A stretch of 64,000 nt of DNA, taken from assembly GCA_027924645.1 (NCBI GenBank), contig BSBN01001225.1, forward strand, positions 13,100,001 through 13,164,000. Reading direction: 5' to 3'. The translations under genes were made by a program, and so were the position numbers. Positions 12,048-25,030 of the stretch are shown here, piece after piece. Origin of the DNA: Cunninghamia lanceolata (lineage: Eukaryota; Streptophyta; Pinopsida; Cupressales; Cupressaceae). The notes beneath the pieces are model-generated. The model was not told where the DNA came from, searched no databases, and saw nothing but the letters and a program-made list of their open reading frames with translations. Numbering within the stretch: the stretch's first letter is position 1; each line of letters starts with the position of its first letter.

Positions 12048-13414
12048 TGATGCAGTCTAACTAGGGAGTCTTACCAAACAACCTCTACTAGCAGCATAAA
12101 AACATCCACAAACCTCCATTCAATTGATCCATTACTCAATTCAATCATATGTAGCTACAGAAAAAGAATTAATTATTCTATTAACACAATCATAGGAAAT
12201 GAAAGAAGAGATTTCAGCTTATATTCAATCTATTGCATCTTACACCATGGTTTGAAAATTCAGCTTGCACAAATTTCTATTTCAACATCTAGTCTTTAAG
12301 AGTCCATTCAATTTGTAATGTATCTTACTATCAACAGTTCATAGAGTACACACTTTGTTTTCCTCTATTTTCAATTGTCCAACTCCTCTGTTTTTACTAG
12401 AGACGTCCCTCTCTGCTACTTCAATCTCCTCTACTGGCCTCAATTTGTATTATTCTTCACTAATTGACCATCTCATTCCTTGATCTACATTCATCTTGGT
12501 TCAATCCTACTGTGTGAGTTCATTCTCCCAACTATCCTTCATGCTTCTCATTCAATCTTCCTAAGTTTTCTTCCCCCTCCTGTTGTTCTAACTTCTCCTA
12601 TGTATTTTATTCTTCTTTCTTTTTTTAGAATTGAACCCCCTAAAGAGCTTGTTTTCCTTCCTTTATACATTTTTCCTCTTCCCCACTGATCCAAAGCATC
12701 CCATTGATGGGATAGATGTTCTCTCTCCCTCCCATGTTTTTGGAATTAGTTAAAGTCCAAATGACACCAAACACCAAACATCCCCCACCATGTGGATCAC
12801 TGACCAACATGTGACAAGGAATGGACCGCCACAAAAGGCAATGAGCAAAGTGGAGTTTAGAGACAAATTTTTGATGTGCTTAATCTACTTATACATTTCC
12901 CTGGCCTTCACATGGAGGCTATTGACCTCATCTAACATGTCTTTGAACAAAATCCTTTGTGGAGTGCGCAAGTATAGCCATGATACCTTTAAGTTCAGTG
13001 ATCATCATAACAAATAAGACATTGATTCCTCAGATTAAACAAATGATGTTAGATTACTTCCTAAAAAAATATAAACCAATCTGATATGAGCTCAATAGGT
13101 TTGAAACTCAAACAAATTATAAAACTATTTAAGGAGTATGGAGAGATTTCACATGATGTGCAACTATAATTATGTCAATACCAAAGAATGATAATTTCAT
13201 CAACATTCCGTCAACAACACAACACAACCTCAACTTAAAATTGAACCGAATCAAAGAAAAATAGATGCGTCACAAAGTCATCGACATTCACGACAACCAC
13301 AATATGTCGCAAAACACAAATGAACAACAAAAATGGAAACCAAAACCAAAACTGAGTCAAACATTTTTTTTGTTTGACGCGGGATAACATGTGAGCTCGG
13401 GTGTTCTTGCGTTA
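12048..13414 (-). repeat. G1 3' LTR (left copy)
   Basis: 1367 bp, aligned along its length with 54221-55595 with scattered substitutions and small gaps; for example, both copies contain AGGGAGTCTTACCA near the start and TGAGTCAAACATTTTTTTTG near the end. The terminal CA has decayed (TTGCGTTA against TTGCATCA in the other copy). Open frames inside it are not coding: near-copies of the frames at 12480-12689 and 12790-13017 recur in the right LTR. Confidence 0.9.
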
Positions 13415-13727
13415 GAAATGCCGGGTAAGAAAATGCTTCATGAGTGTGGAACTCATGAGTATTTCGGTAAATCTAGGATTGAAATCCCAAGATTTTTGAA
13501 ATCTATAGCACTAACCCATGAAGCCTCATCTACTAATTAGTTCTTCCAACGAACGAGATACTCCCAATATTCTTTTCCTCTTGTCCACTTCGCTACACGG
13601 GAGTCAATGATCTTATCTACCTTTTCAACTTCCTTTACTGGCAACTACTGAGCCCATTCACACGTATCTAGAAAATCTGAATGTACACTCCCATATGTTA
13701 TGGTTGGCATGTCTGTTGTCTTGCCAT
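13415..13727 (-). pseudogene. G1 integrase C-terminal chromodomain fragment
   Basis: On the minus strand this short block reads IIDSRVAKWTRGKEYWEYLV followed by RWKN and VDEASWV, the aromatic and W/E pattern of a chromodomain at the end of a chromoviral integrase. Such domains are thought to steer integration toward marked chromatin. One or two stops interrupt it. It is separated from the rest of the integrase by the LTR at 13728-16120 and ends shortly before the 3' LTR. Confidence 0.75.
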
Positions 13728-16120
13728 TGATGTCAAAATAGTGGATCTTGAGATGTAATAGTCATGGGTGTTCATGGTATTCATCTTCATCATATGTTGG
13801 TCATGACAAGATATAGTATTGATCTTCATGGTTGACAAGTGCTCATCATGTTTGGTTATGCAGTGTAGAGATACATACTTATTTCAAGTTGATGTGTTCA
13901 TAGGTTTCAAGTGATCCTTGTAGAGAAAGTGATCACCTTTTAAATAAGATGAATTCATGTTCATGATGGTGTATACTCATGTTGATGCTGCACAAGACAA
14001 ACTTAGTCATAGGAGGTGGATTGCATTTGAGTAAGGTTCTTCCATGTCAGAATTTGTTTAGGGTATTGTATGTAGGAAGTTGTATGTTATGTTGTGTACT
14101 TTGAGTCTCCTACAACAACAGGATGTTGATACTCTTGTCAATGTTCACTCAGATCAGTTTATTGGGATGATCATTTTGATTTGTCAGAAGTATGTCAAGT
14201 ATCACTTATGTTATGATGTATAATGTGCTTGGTCTACATTAGAATGAAGAGACTTAATAGATCTTTATGGTTTTGGTAATGCAAAGATATCTGGTTTTTG
14301 AGTAATGTCATGGAGAAATTTCTCTTGAGGTTTCTTTGTTCACCTAAATCCTAATTAAATATTGAAACCCTAATAATTACCTAATGCATATCATATAAAT
14401 CTCTCAATGCATCTCTTTGTAACCCTAAGTCCCCTGTCACTTACTTTATGTCTAATTTTGCATTGACTTGTTGATCTGGTGACATGTAACTTAAGTTACA
14501 TCTTGAGGGTACCGACCCCGACCTCCTAGGGGTATCGAAGACAAAGGGTTATCAAAGTAATATGGGCACCAAAGTTCATCGAGCGGTCCAAGATAAAAGG
14601 AAAACTAGCACGAAATGATCATCGAATGGATGTCATTTAAAGTGCTTTTTGAAGCCCAATGGACACTTCATCTTTCTAAATTTGACGTACTCTGTTCTAT
14701 AAAAGGCATTAAAAACTAATTTTTCTCTCTCGATTAGGGTGCAGAGGGCCAGAGAATTTTGTTATGAGATCTGTATGATATCTTTTTAGATTTTGTTTGT
14801 TGTTCTGAGTTGGTAAATGGAATATCAACATACTAATATAAGAATTATCAAATATATGAAGAACATAATGGAGTTTTGTGTATTTGAAACTTGAAGATAA
14901 ATCAGAGTATGAAGATTATATACAATGCAAGAGACAAAATGCAGATGTTGATTCTTGAACAAAGAAAGACATTGTAAATTGTAGAGATTGTAATGTGCAG
15001 GTGATTGATTGTATGTGTATCAGAAGGTTGGTTGATCATATTATTGTTGTTATATGGAGCCTAATCAGACTTGGAGGTTAAATTTACCCCACTTTTATCA
15101 GCACAGTTTCCCCCCAAATTATTTAATGGGGTCAAGGGGCAGCGCCCCTTGTGGGGGTTTGGGGGCAATGCCCCCAAGATGGGGTCAAGGGGTAGCACCC
15201 CTTGGGGGGTCCATGGGCAACACCCATGGCGCGTCCCCTGTCACGACACAGAGTGGGGTCGAGGGGCAGTGCCCCCACGGGGGCTTGGAGGTAGCACCCC
15301 TGAAACCTCTAATGATTTTTTATTATTTTATTAAGGTGTTGGGAGTTATTTTTCTATTGGCCAACATAAAAAACCCTATTTTTGTAACCTACATAAGGCT
15401 TGATAAAAGCGGCTAAGGGTTAGGGTTTCTGTTGATGTATTGTAGCATTTTGCAATGATATTGAGCTACAAGGATTGCTAGTTGTAATCAGTTTGATTTA
15501 CTAGATAATAATATTGGGCTCTCTATTGGTGGATGTAGCCCAAGTTTGGGTGAACCATGTTAAAACTTATCTCTCGCTGTTATTATTTCTATGTATTTTC
15601 ATTCCTCTGTTTAATCTTTATTTGCATTTAATTGATATATTCTGCCGACTAACCCTAACAATTATGAATGAAAATAAATTTGTCAAGTGAATAGAAAAGG
15701 AGAGATAATTTTTTGTGAAGAAGTGAATCAGGGAAATCCCCTAAGTTGTTTTTATTTTTGTACATTCAAGGTGATTGTACAAGTCAGTGAGACTTTCTTT
15801 TTTCCAGTGAGGCATTCATTAGCCAGTGAGGCTATGTAATTGATGATTTCCATGATTAAGCGAGTGAGGTAGTTTTGAGTGGTTTTTCATCCCTATGAGG
15901 GTTTTCCACTCGTGAAATCCATTGTGTTATTGTCTCAATTTCTGTGTGATTAATTTGTCCTTCATGTTTGAATATTTAGGATTTGATTTCTTCTTTTGAT
16001 AAAGTTTATTGTCAAGTTTGATTCCCTCAATTTCTCTTTTCAAGTTTGATAAAAAGTAAATAACTTGTTTTAGATACAACACTGATTCACCCCCCTCTCA
16101 GTGTTGATTGTACTCCAACA
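13728..16120 (+). mobile_element. Probable solo Copia LTR inserted in G1
   Basis: The 2.39-kb block starts TGATGTC and ends TCCAACA. CCAT occurs on both sides (13724-13727 and 16121-16124), so the duplication is 4 bp or an eroded 5 bp. It splits the G1 integrase: the sequence on the right ends near the YYEGEIN motif and the left resumes with the linker before the chromodomain. The 3' end holds the CACCCCCCTCTCAGTG motif seen in the C1 LTR 3' end, which indicates Copia and + orientation. A good TATA box (TATAAAAGG) lies at about 14699. No internal region or second LTR is visible, hence solo LTR. Confidence 0.7.
15123..15305. repeat. GC-rich palindromic repeats in the solo LTR
   Basis: About five imperfect units of roughly 35-40 bp each contain a self-complementary core such as GGGGCAGCGCCCC, GGGGGCAATGCCCCC, AAGGGGTAGCACCCCTT and GGGGCAGTGCCCC, separated by GGGGTCAAG-like spacers. 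They would fold into strong hairpins downstream of the TATA box. The open frames across them (15054-15416) are composition artefacts. Confidence 0.75.
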
Positions 16121-19046
16121 CCATGTCCACTTATTTCTCCCTCATAATACTTGTATAAATCAGAAACATTAAATATTGCCCAGGGAAATGTCAATACCTG
16201 TTGGAAGTTCTAGCTCATATGCATTTGATGAGAATTTCCACAAAATCTTACATGGGCCTGTCTTTTTCCACTTCAACTTGTTATAAGTTCCTTGTTGTAA
16301 CCTCTCCCTCCTCAAGTGTGCCATCACTAACTCCCCAATCTAAAATTCTTGCTCCCTTCGATGAATATCAATGTACTCTTTGTACTTGATGACACTCCTC
16401 TCCAAATTTTTCTTCACTTCTTTGTGAAAATCATGAATATACTCCATAAAGTCTTCTGCTACAACACCTTTTCTACCCAAATCAACACTATCCCTCAATT
16501 CATCCACTCCTTTAGGGCTATACTCATATACAATCTGAAATGGACTCTTAGCCACACTTCGATCGACTGAGTTATTGTAGGCAAATTCAACTTGTGCCAA
16601 TGTCAAATCCCATTGAGTTGTTTGTCACCCACCAAGCATCTCAACAAATTTCCCAAGATTCTATTCACAACTTCAATTTGACCATCAGTTTGTGGATGGT
16701 AGGTTGAACTAAACCCAAATTATGTTCCCATTTTCTTCCACAAAGTACACCAAAAATGACCAACAAATTTGGTATTCTAGTCTGAAATAATATTCTTCGA
16801 CAAGCCATGCAATCTAGCTACTTCTTTGAAAAACAAAGTAGCTATGTGGGAAGCATCATTGTACTTTTGACATGAAATAAAGTGAGCCATCTTAGAGAAT
16901 CTATCCACCACAACAAAAATTGAATCATTACCTCTTTGTGTCCGTGGCAGCCCCAAAACAAAATCCATGCGTATGTGTTCCCATGGTCTTTCTGGTATAG
17001 GTAATGGATGATACAAACCTGTATTTTTCCTCACTCCCTTTATATATTGACACACTTTACAACCTTGCACCATCTTCTTTACATTAGAACTCATACCCAG
17101 CCAATAATAACTCTCATTCAGCTATGCTAGAGTTTTGTCCACTCCAAAATGACCACTCAAACCAACACTATGTTTCTCTCTTATCAAATTTTCCCTCATT
17201 AAACCATGAGGTATACACAATCTCTTCCCCTTGAACAACAAACCTTCTTGCACAAAATACTCTAGCCGTGGAGTTCTATCTCTCTCCAAAGGATTATGAC
17301 ATGCTGTCCAAGCCTCTTTGAAATCAACATCATCTTCATACAACTCCTACATAGATTCAAAACCAACAACATTTACTCTCATTTCATTCAACAACAAGTA
17401 CCTCTGACTTAATGCATCAGCTACTCTATTTAATTTCCCATTTTGATATTTCAATACAAATGAATAACTTTGAAGAAATTCAACCTACTTTACATGCTTT
17501 TGACTAAGCTTACCTTGGCTGTTTATAAATTGCAATGAATGATGACTAGTGTACAAAACAAACTCCTTCGGTAGCAAGTAATGTCGCCACTTCTTAAGAG
17601 ATTGCACAATGGCATAGAACTCTTGATCATACATGGAGTACTTCCTCTTTGCTTTATTCAATTTCTCGCTAAAATATGCTATTGGTCTACCCTCTTGACT
17701 CAAGACTCCTCCAGTCACTGTTCCACTTGCATCACAATCAACTTGGAACACTTTACCAAAATCAGGGAGTGCTAACATGGGCTGTTCCATCACTTTATCC
17801 TTCAAAAGTTTGAAACTTCTCTCAGCTACATCTTTCCACATAAATTCTCTCCTATTACCTTTCATAGTTTCCGTAATAGGAGCACAAATCCCACTGAAAT
17901 TCCTTATGAACTTCCTATAGAAGCTCGCTAGTCCATGGAAGCTTCTTGCTTCAAACATACTCCTTGGCAAAGGTCAATCTATAATTACTTTTAACTTTTT
18001 CGGATCCATTTTCAAACCATTTCTAGAAACAACAAAACCCAAATACACTAACTCTTCTTTCATGAAGCTACACTTTTTCACATTCACTAACAACTTCTCC
18101 TCTTTGAGTCTTTACAAAACTGCCCTAACATGTTCCAAGTGCTCTTCTTTTGTTTTAGTAAAAACCAAAATATCATCCAAATGCACAGTGACAAACTTAC
18201 CAAGAAATGGTTTCAGTAGTTCATTCATTAGCCTCATGAAGGTACTTGGAGCATTTGTTAAGCCAAACAACATCACCATCCACTCATACAATCCATCCTT
18301 TGTTTTGAAAGCGATCTTTTATTCATCTCCCTCTCTTATGTCAATTTGATGGTACCCGCTCTTCAAGTCAATCTTGGTGAAGTATTTAGCCCCACTCAAA
18401 CAATCCATCATATCGTCCATTCTTGGTAAAGGAAACTGGTACTTGATAGTTATCTTGTTTATAGATCTTGAGTCTGTACACATCCTCCATTCACCATCCT
18501 TCTTTGGTGTCAACACCATTGGAACAACACATGGACTCAAACTCTCTCTAATCAGCCCCTTATCTAGCAACTCTTGCACTTGCCTATTTATTTCTGCATT
18601 CTCCATAGGCGTCATTCTATATGGTGCTTTGTTGGGCAAGCTTGCACCGGGAATCAAATCCATACAATGACTTATGCTCCTTATTGGTGGCAATCCATCG
18701 GGTAGTTCTTTCATCATTACATCATCATACTCCAAAATTTTCTGAATTTCTTTTGGTATTTCATCATTTTCTTTTTCTATCCCAACCGTTGCAATCTTTG
18801 GTCTATGGAAAAACATGTTCCTCCTTCCTTCAAATCTTTGAAAAATTGCTTATCGGAAACAAAACAAACCTTGAAGCTACTTCCCACTTTTTCTCTTTCT
18901 TGAATTGGATTTAGTGTGTATTCTTTGCCATCCTTTGTGATTAGGTATGTGTTTGTCCAACAATCATGAATAGCTCTTCGATCAAATTGTCAAGGCCTTC
19001 CCAAAAGTAGATGACATGCATCCATTGACATCACATCACACATTAT
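16121..19046 (-). pseudogene. G1 pol: protease end, reverse transcriptase, RNase H, integrase
   Basis: Read on the minus strand from 19046: a protease/RT linker, then RT with PYRMTPMENAEINRQVQELL, VPMVLTPKKDGEWRMCTDSR, FTKIDLKSGYHQI and HLDDILVF (the usual YxDD has HLDD). RNase H follows with DCDASGTVTGGVLSQEG, EKLNKAKRKYSMYDQEFYAI and VADALS. Integrase has the zinc-finger part (GHFGVDKTLA, GCKVCQ) and the core with [28 protein letters not shown] and FAYNNS. Stops near 17971, 17484, 17344, 17121, 16776 and 16339 break it into six open blocks, so it makes no enzyme. The HLDD change may also be inactivating. C1 begins at 19047, within the protease region. Confidence 0.9.
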
Positions 19047-20475
19047 TGTTGAACTGCACTGGACAACTGAGAGGGGGGGTGAATTAGTTGTCCTAAAACT
19101 TTAACCAAATATGATCATCAACTTATCAATTACTTATATTCAGATACAACCATGAAAGCATCAAATGATAAGCTCAACATAAAAGCATAAACAAGACATG
19201 AGACATTAGATTTTTACATGGAAAACCCTAAAAGGGAAAAACCACGGTGGGTGTTAGCCCACAGAAATATATAAGTTATATCAATACCCAAAACTAGAGG
19301 CTCACTGCCCAAATTGCTCACTGCAAAGAAAGGCTCACTGCCAAAGGGTGGCTCACTACCAAAAGAAGGCTCACTGCCAAAAGGTTGAACTGAGATAACA
19401 TCTACTTCATGCCAAAGTTCAGTTCCATTAAAGTACAAACACTTTTGCTCTGCTCTGCTACCTTCCTTCACTTTATCTTCGTATCTTCACACTTGGATAC
19501 ATTTTCATGACTCAATTTCAAGTATTTATACACTACATCAACCTTGGAATGATCATCAAGGTTGGCATTACAATCATCAACTGTTGGAATAATCTCTAAG
19601 GTTGGCATTACAAACATACATAAAAATAGGTCTGGACTTCATACAAATTTAGCTAAAGAAAAGATGTAAGAATGTATGCGGATCACACCACGCCTTAGCT
19701 GGGATTCAAACACAATCTTCCATGCTACAACACACTATCACAATCTTTGATACATCTCCATAGATGATGAATTCAACCAGGTCGACCAAGACTGATGTTA
19801 ACATAAGTATTCTCAAGAACACGCTTCATGTACGATCTGAATTACACCTTGTAGACCATTCTGAATATAGGATCATGATCAAGAGACATCCACAAGCACA
19901 TTGTAATCACTAGGAACAACTGCACGATCTCTAACAATTTTATCAATTAGATTCTTCAAATTAGAGCACAAGAACAACACTGTCAAGCATTGTCATAAGT
20001 AAAAGATAGCTTTTGGACCACCAAATCATGAACCATTGTAGTTGAAGGCACTTATCATCATCAAAGACTTATTTCTAGAACTACAGACCAAAATACTTCA
20101 ATGCGGAGGAATGTGGAGAAAAGCACTTTCTCCCTGTCACCACAAAACACACAGAAAAAACTGTTTTCACTCTAGTGAACGTAACTCTCTCAATTCTTCA
20201 TAATGGAGGCTCAAAATTGGAATATAACATCTTTAGACAAGCTTCTAAATAACTTCCAACCCACAGACAAAGATATTTATTCTATAGGAAATACAGAACA
20301 TTCTTCTGGACTATTTTTTTGCCTGCAATGCACTGTTTCTACTACAACACATTGTTATCACCGGAGGGGCTAATTTTCTCAATATCCTCAACAAAGTAAG
20401 AGCACAGTTGACACTAATGAAAACATAGATATGTTGACATCAATGACAACACTGATTAGGCACATACTTGCAACA
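19047..20475 (-). repeat. C1 3' LTR (left copy)
   Basis: 1429 bp, matching the split right copy closely. It contains a hairpin near its + strand start (see findings) and a run of related words GGCTCACTGCC / GGCTCACTACC at about 19300-19380 that reads as a Gly-Ser-Glu-Pro repeat in one frame. The same run is present at 46499-46600 in the other LTR. The adjacent AAAGGGAGAGAT, read on the minus strand at 20476-20487, is the polypurine tract that primes plus-strand synthesis. Confidence 0.92.
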
Positions 20476-20789
20476 ATCTCTCCCTTTGTCATTGATGGCA
20501 ACATATGATGTGAAAAACTGAAAAGACCATCAAGACAAGATTCTCCTCCTTTCTCTTTACACATATGCACTGCATTCTCCACATTCTTTCTTTTTCTGAG
20601 TTTTTCACATGATTTCTCTCCTCCTTTAACATCAATGGAAAGGGACACATACTTGCATACTGCTGCTCTGATCCATTTACTCTATCAGAAACACTTAGCT
20701 ACTCCCCTTGAGAGGTAGCCTTCAAAACATCAATCTAGACCAAGGAATGACACTTTGAGCTCCACTGGATTGATACATTCCTATGCATC

Positions 20790-21503
20790 TTAGTTCTGGA
20801 TAGGAAGGGTAATGACCCCTAACTTATCTCTAAGATACTCAAAGGTATCTTTAGGCAGAGGCTTAGTGAAAATGTCTACAATATGATCCTTTGTGGACAC
20901 ATATTCCAACTTTACTTCATTCTCTGTCACCTTCTCTCTCAAAAAGTGACACTTTATTGATATGTGCTTTGTTCTTGAGTGCAACACTGGATTCTTTGAG
21001 ATGTTTATGGGACTTGTATTGTCACAAAAGATTGCAATTGAATCTTCATACACAACTCTTATATCCTTCAAAGTTTGTTTCATCCATAATACTTGAGTGC
21101 AACAACATGCTGCTGCAATATACTCTACTTCTGCAATTGACAAAGATATTGAATCTTGTTTCTTGATCAGCCATGAGACCAATCTATTAACCAAGAAGAA
21201 GGCACCTCCACTTGTACTCTTTCTGTCATCAACATCTCCAGCCCAATATGCATCTGTATAAGCATTGAGACTGAAATCATTGTCCTTTAGATACCATAAT
21301 CCATAATCTGGAGTACCTTTCAAATACCTCAAGATTCTCTTAACTGCTATCACATGTGATTCTCTTGGATCAGCTTGAAACCTTACAACAAGACAAACTG
21401 CATGCATAATATCAGGTCTGGTTTGAGTTAGATAAAGTAATCCTCTAATCATAGATTTGCATTTTTCTTGATCAGCCTTGGGTGATTCATCAGTTTTGCT
21501 CAA
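20790..21503 (-). pseudogene. C1 RNase H and end of the polyprotein
   Basis: This 237-residue open block has the Copia RNase H signature: GLLYLTQTRPDIMHAVCLV, then RILRYLKGTPDYGLWY, AYTDAYWAGDVDDRKSTSG, IAEVEYIAAA, HISIKCHFLREKV and the C-terminal VDIFTKPLPKDTFEYLRDKL. It degrades the RNA template during cDNA synthesis. The block itself is intact and ends with a natural stop about 315 bp before the 3' LTR. A stop near 21504 separates it from RT. Confidence 0.92.
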
Positions 21504-21623
21504 CTTTCAACCAGTCACCATGGGAGTACATACCAGTTTGGAGTCTTCCATCCCAAACTTCTTCAACAACTCTTTCACATACTTAGATTGAGATATGAAG
21601 ATTCCTTTATCTGATTGATTAAT

Positions 21624-22251
21624 TTACAAACCCAAAAATAAATTCATTTCACCAAACATGGACATTTCAAATTCACTTTTCATCTCATAAGCAAACCTTA
21701 TGCACACACCTTCATTTCCTCCAAAGATAATGTCATCAACAAAGACCTCAACAATCAAGATCTGATCATCATTGATTTTGAAATACAGATTTCTATCTGT
21801 AGTACCTTTACTAAATCCCAATTGCAATAAATACTTGTCTAACCTTGCATACCAGGCTCTAGGAGCTTGTTTGAGTCCATACAATGCTTTCTTTAACTTG
21901 CATACCATATCATCTTGGTCTGATAACTTAAATCCTTCTGGTTGCTCAATGTAGACTTCCTCTTCCAACTCACCATTCAGGAATGCAGACTTTACATCCA
22001 TCTGATACACTTTAAAATCTTTGTTGGCTGCAAATGCAAGGAACATTATGATTGATTCAATCCGAGCTATAGGAGCAAAAGTCTCTTCAAAATCTATCCC
22101 TTCAATTTGAGAATATCCTTTGCATACAAGTCTTTCTTTATTCTTTACAACTTCTCCATTTTCATTCAGCTTGTTCCTGAAGATCCATTTAGTTCCAATA
22201 ACATTTTTGTCAGCAGGTCTAGGAACTAATTCCCAAGTTTCATTCTTCTCT
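21624..22251 (-). pseudogene. C1 reverse transcriptase
   Basis: The 140-residue main block (21624-22046) has [47 protein letters not shown] and FVDDIIFGG, the Copia RT core with its catalytic VDD. The frame continues upstream to about 22251 over a stop, with the conserved [21 protein letters not shown] segment. It links to RNase H through a short piece with one stop. It copied C1 RNA into DNA in the virus-like particle. Confidence 0.9.
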
Positions 22252-22253
22252 AT

Positions 22254-23590
22254 CTACAATAGCTCTTCCTCCATTTCCTTTAGCCAATTTTCATCATTGC
22301 AAGCTTCATTCACAGTTTTTGGTTCAATCTTTGAAAGCAAACAATAATTAACTTGTTCCTTTGCAACTCTTCTTCTTGTTAGCACACCTTTGTTCTTGTC
22401 ACCTATAATCTGATCTTCAGAATGATTGATCCTTACATACCTGGGAGTTTTGACAACACTTTCCAGAGCCTCTTCTTCATCTTGACTATCTTCGTGCTTA
22501 TCTTTCTCTTCATTTACTATAGTCACAGTTCATCTAATTCATAACAACTCAGGTCTGATGTTCTTTCCTTGCCTTCATCCACCTTCACATTTGCACTCTC
22601 AACAATCTTTTTGAGAATTTTGTTGTAGTACCGATAAGCCTTACTCTTGGTAGAGTATCCAAGGAAGATTCCTTCATCACATCTTGCATCAAAATTTCCT
22701 AGATCTTCATCTCTCTTGATATAGCATTTGCTTCCAAAGACCGTAAAATATTTTACTGTGGGAATTCTTCCATACCACAATTTATAGGGAGTTTTGGTAC
22801 CATTACCTTTCACTTGAACTCTATTTTGAATGTAGACAACATTGTGAATAGCTTCTTTCCAAAAGACTTTTGACAGACCTTCTTCCTTCATCATTGTCCT
22901 AGTAGCCTCCTGAACTGTCATGTTCTTCCTTTCCACAACTCCATTCTGCTGAGGAGTCCTAGGTGAAGACAATTGTCTCTTTATCCCATGCTCTTCACAG
23001 AAAATGTTGAATTTATTTGATGTGAACTCACCTCCTCTATTAGATCTCAAGCATTTGATCTTCAAATCTATTTCATTCTCAACCATTGCCTTGAAAGATT
23101 TGAAATTTTCTAGGGCTTCTAATTTATCTCTTAGAAAAGTAACCCAAGTCATTCTAGAATAATCATCAATAAGCAACATGAAGTACCTATCACCTTGTAG
23201 ATTTCTCATCGTTGTAGGACCATAGAGATCTGTATGCACTAGATCCAGCAAATCGGTACAAAATTGTTCTTTGCTCTTGAAACTTGTCCTTATCTGCTTT
23301 CCCAACTGACATTCCTTACAAATTGAGTTGGAGGGTTTCACAAGTTTTGGTAAATCTCTCATAGCCTGACTTGAGCTTATCTTTACCAAACTATCAATGT
23401 TTATATCACACATCCTTCTATGCCACAACCAACTTTCATCTGCCTGAGCCAATAAACAATAATCGTTAGTTCCTCTCAATTGATAGATGTTACCTTTTGT
23501 CTTCTTACCGGTAGCAATCATAGTTCTGAAACTTTCTATGATCTTGCACCTATTATCTTTGAATCTCAGATCATATCCTTTGTCACACAT
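22254..23590 (-). pseudogene. C1 integrase (GAG-pre-integrase plus catalytic core)
   Basis: The main block (22523-23590, 355 residues) contains the zinc-binding H/C part (LWHRRMCDINIDSL, then CKECQLGKQIR) and the catalytic core: DLVHTDLYGP, FMLLIDDYSRMTWV, HGIKRQLSSPRTPQQNGVVE with its glutamate, then YKLWYGRIPTVKYFTVFG. It integrates cDNA. The next block, 22254-22526, overlaps it by a few bases in another frame and carries the acidic linker leading to RT. The frame change is probably a decay indel. Confidence 0.9.
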
Positions 23591-24819
23591 CTAGTCAACA
23601 CTCAAAAGATTATGCTTCAAACCTTTCACATATAGAACATTGTTAGTATTATGCTTTCCATCAAATGAAATAGATCCTTTTCCACAAATCTTGCTGGCTG
23701 CATTATCTCCAAACCTAACCAATCCTCCATCACACTTTTCCAAACTTACAAACTTTTGTCACCAATCATGTGATGTGAGCATCCACTATCAATAATCCAT
23801 TCATCCTTGTCTTTCTCAACCTGAACAACCAAAGCACTTTCTTCTACTGGTTTTTCATCTTTCACACAACTAGCAAAATTAGTAGACACATGATCTTCTT
23901 TAATAGCAATAAATAGACATTCATTTGCATTAGTATTAGCATCATCAGATTCATCATCAATTACCCCTTCATCACCAAAATCTCTGACATAGTAGCATTT
24001 CTTTGGAACTCTAGGCCTACTCTCATATTTCTTCATATTCCTTTCAATTCTTTTAGGACATCTGGAAGCATAATGACCTACTTTACCATAGGAGAAACAT
24101 TTGAAAGGTAATTTACCTTTGAACTTACCAGAGCCTTTTTGTAGCTTGTCAAAAAAGTTATCTTCTATTTCATCAAAGTCATCATCCACCTTGTATTTCT
24201 CAGCTCTGGAGATCTTTGTTGAAATACTGGCATTAAAAGTTGATTCAACTTTGGGCAGGGCATCACCAAATTCTCTCATCTTAAAGGCTATAATCTTTCC
24301 AAGTAATTGATCTCTATCAATAGTTTTCATAGTCATAAATTCTTCAATTGCAGCTACCTTGTGACTGTATGACTTTGGTAGTGATTTGAGAATTTTCATC
24401 ACAACTTTCTTATCACCGTGAGTTTCTCCCATACCCTTTACTCCAGTGACAAGTTCATCAACTCTTTGCATAAAGGATGTTATGTTTTCATCTTCATTCA
24501 TCTTCAAACCCTCATATTTCACTTTCAAACTTTGTAGCTTGGCTTCCTTCACATAATCATCTCCTTCATACATATTTTTCAGCTTCTCCCATACCTCATT
24601 TGCAATTTCAAGGTCCACAACTTTTGTCAACACTGAGTCACTTAAGGAGCTTAGTAGAGAGTCCTTTGCTTTTACATCTACCTCATATTCTTTGATTTCA
24701 TCTTCAATCATCAAACCATTTGGAGGCTTGGTATATTTTGTTTCTGTATATCGGGCTCTTATATGTATAGTCAAACTATTTTCATTAATAACATGCAGGA
24801 AGCTTACAGATATGTTCAT
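23591..24819 (-). pseudogene. C1 gag (C-terminal part), zinc knuckle and aspartic protease
   Basis: The block 23746-24819 holds the gag core (SSLSDSVLTKVVDLEIANEV, then MYEGDDYVKEAKLQSLK), a CCHC knuckle in which the second cysteine is tyrosine (CFSYGKVGHYASRC), and the protease start with WIIDSGCSHHM, whose DSG is the catalytic site. A stop near 23745 separates it from the downstream protease part (about 23591-23745, GLVRFGD, LYVKGLKHNLLSV). The first residues of the open block, up to about RARYT, come from the caulimovirid end, since the real C1 gag start lies at 32884. Confidence 0.85.
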
Positions 24820-25030
24820 CTTTTACAATGCTTGCTATGAAATTCATGACTAAGCTCAAAGCTTTTACAGTACTTTAACTTCGATTGAAGTTATTGACAT
24901 TACTGACTTTACTAGACACTATACTATAGACTTAAACTTCTACTAGACTGAAACTTGACTCAAGACTGAAATTCTTTGCATTCACTTCACTCGCCAAGAA
25001 TTGCTTGAAGAATGCAGGCGGCCCCGTCAG

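Noticed and set aside
12480..13017. Open frames repeated at 54652-55194, suggesting a duplicated gene
   Set aside because: Both copies are inside the two G1 LTRs; duplication follows from the LTR pair.
19214..19471. Frame with a Gly-Ser-Glu-Pro repeat that could be a small secreted-type protein
   Set aside because: It lies in the C1 LTR and recurs in the other LTR copy at 46415-46660 with frame-length changes; the repeat is an LTR sequence feature, not a gene.
20388..20648. Short open frame overlapping the C1 LTR end
   Set aside because: It crosses the LTR boundary and the polypurine tract and has no similarity to Copia proteins.
24755..24819. Apparent start of the C1 gag block at 24819 (MNISVSFLHVINEN)
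   Set aside because: The real gag start is at 32884; this ATG lies in or at the end of the pararetrovirus leader and is joined by chance to resumed gag sequence.
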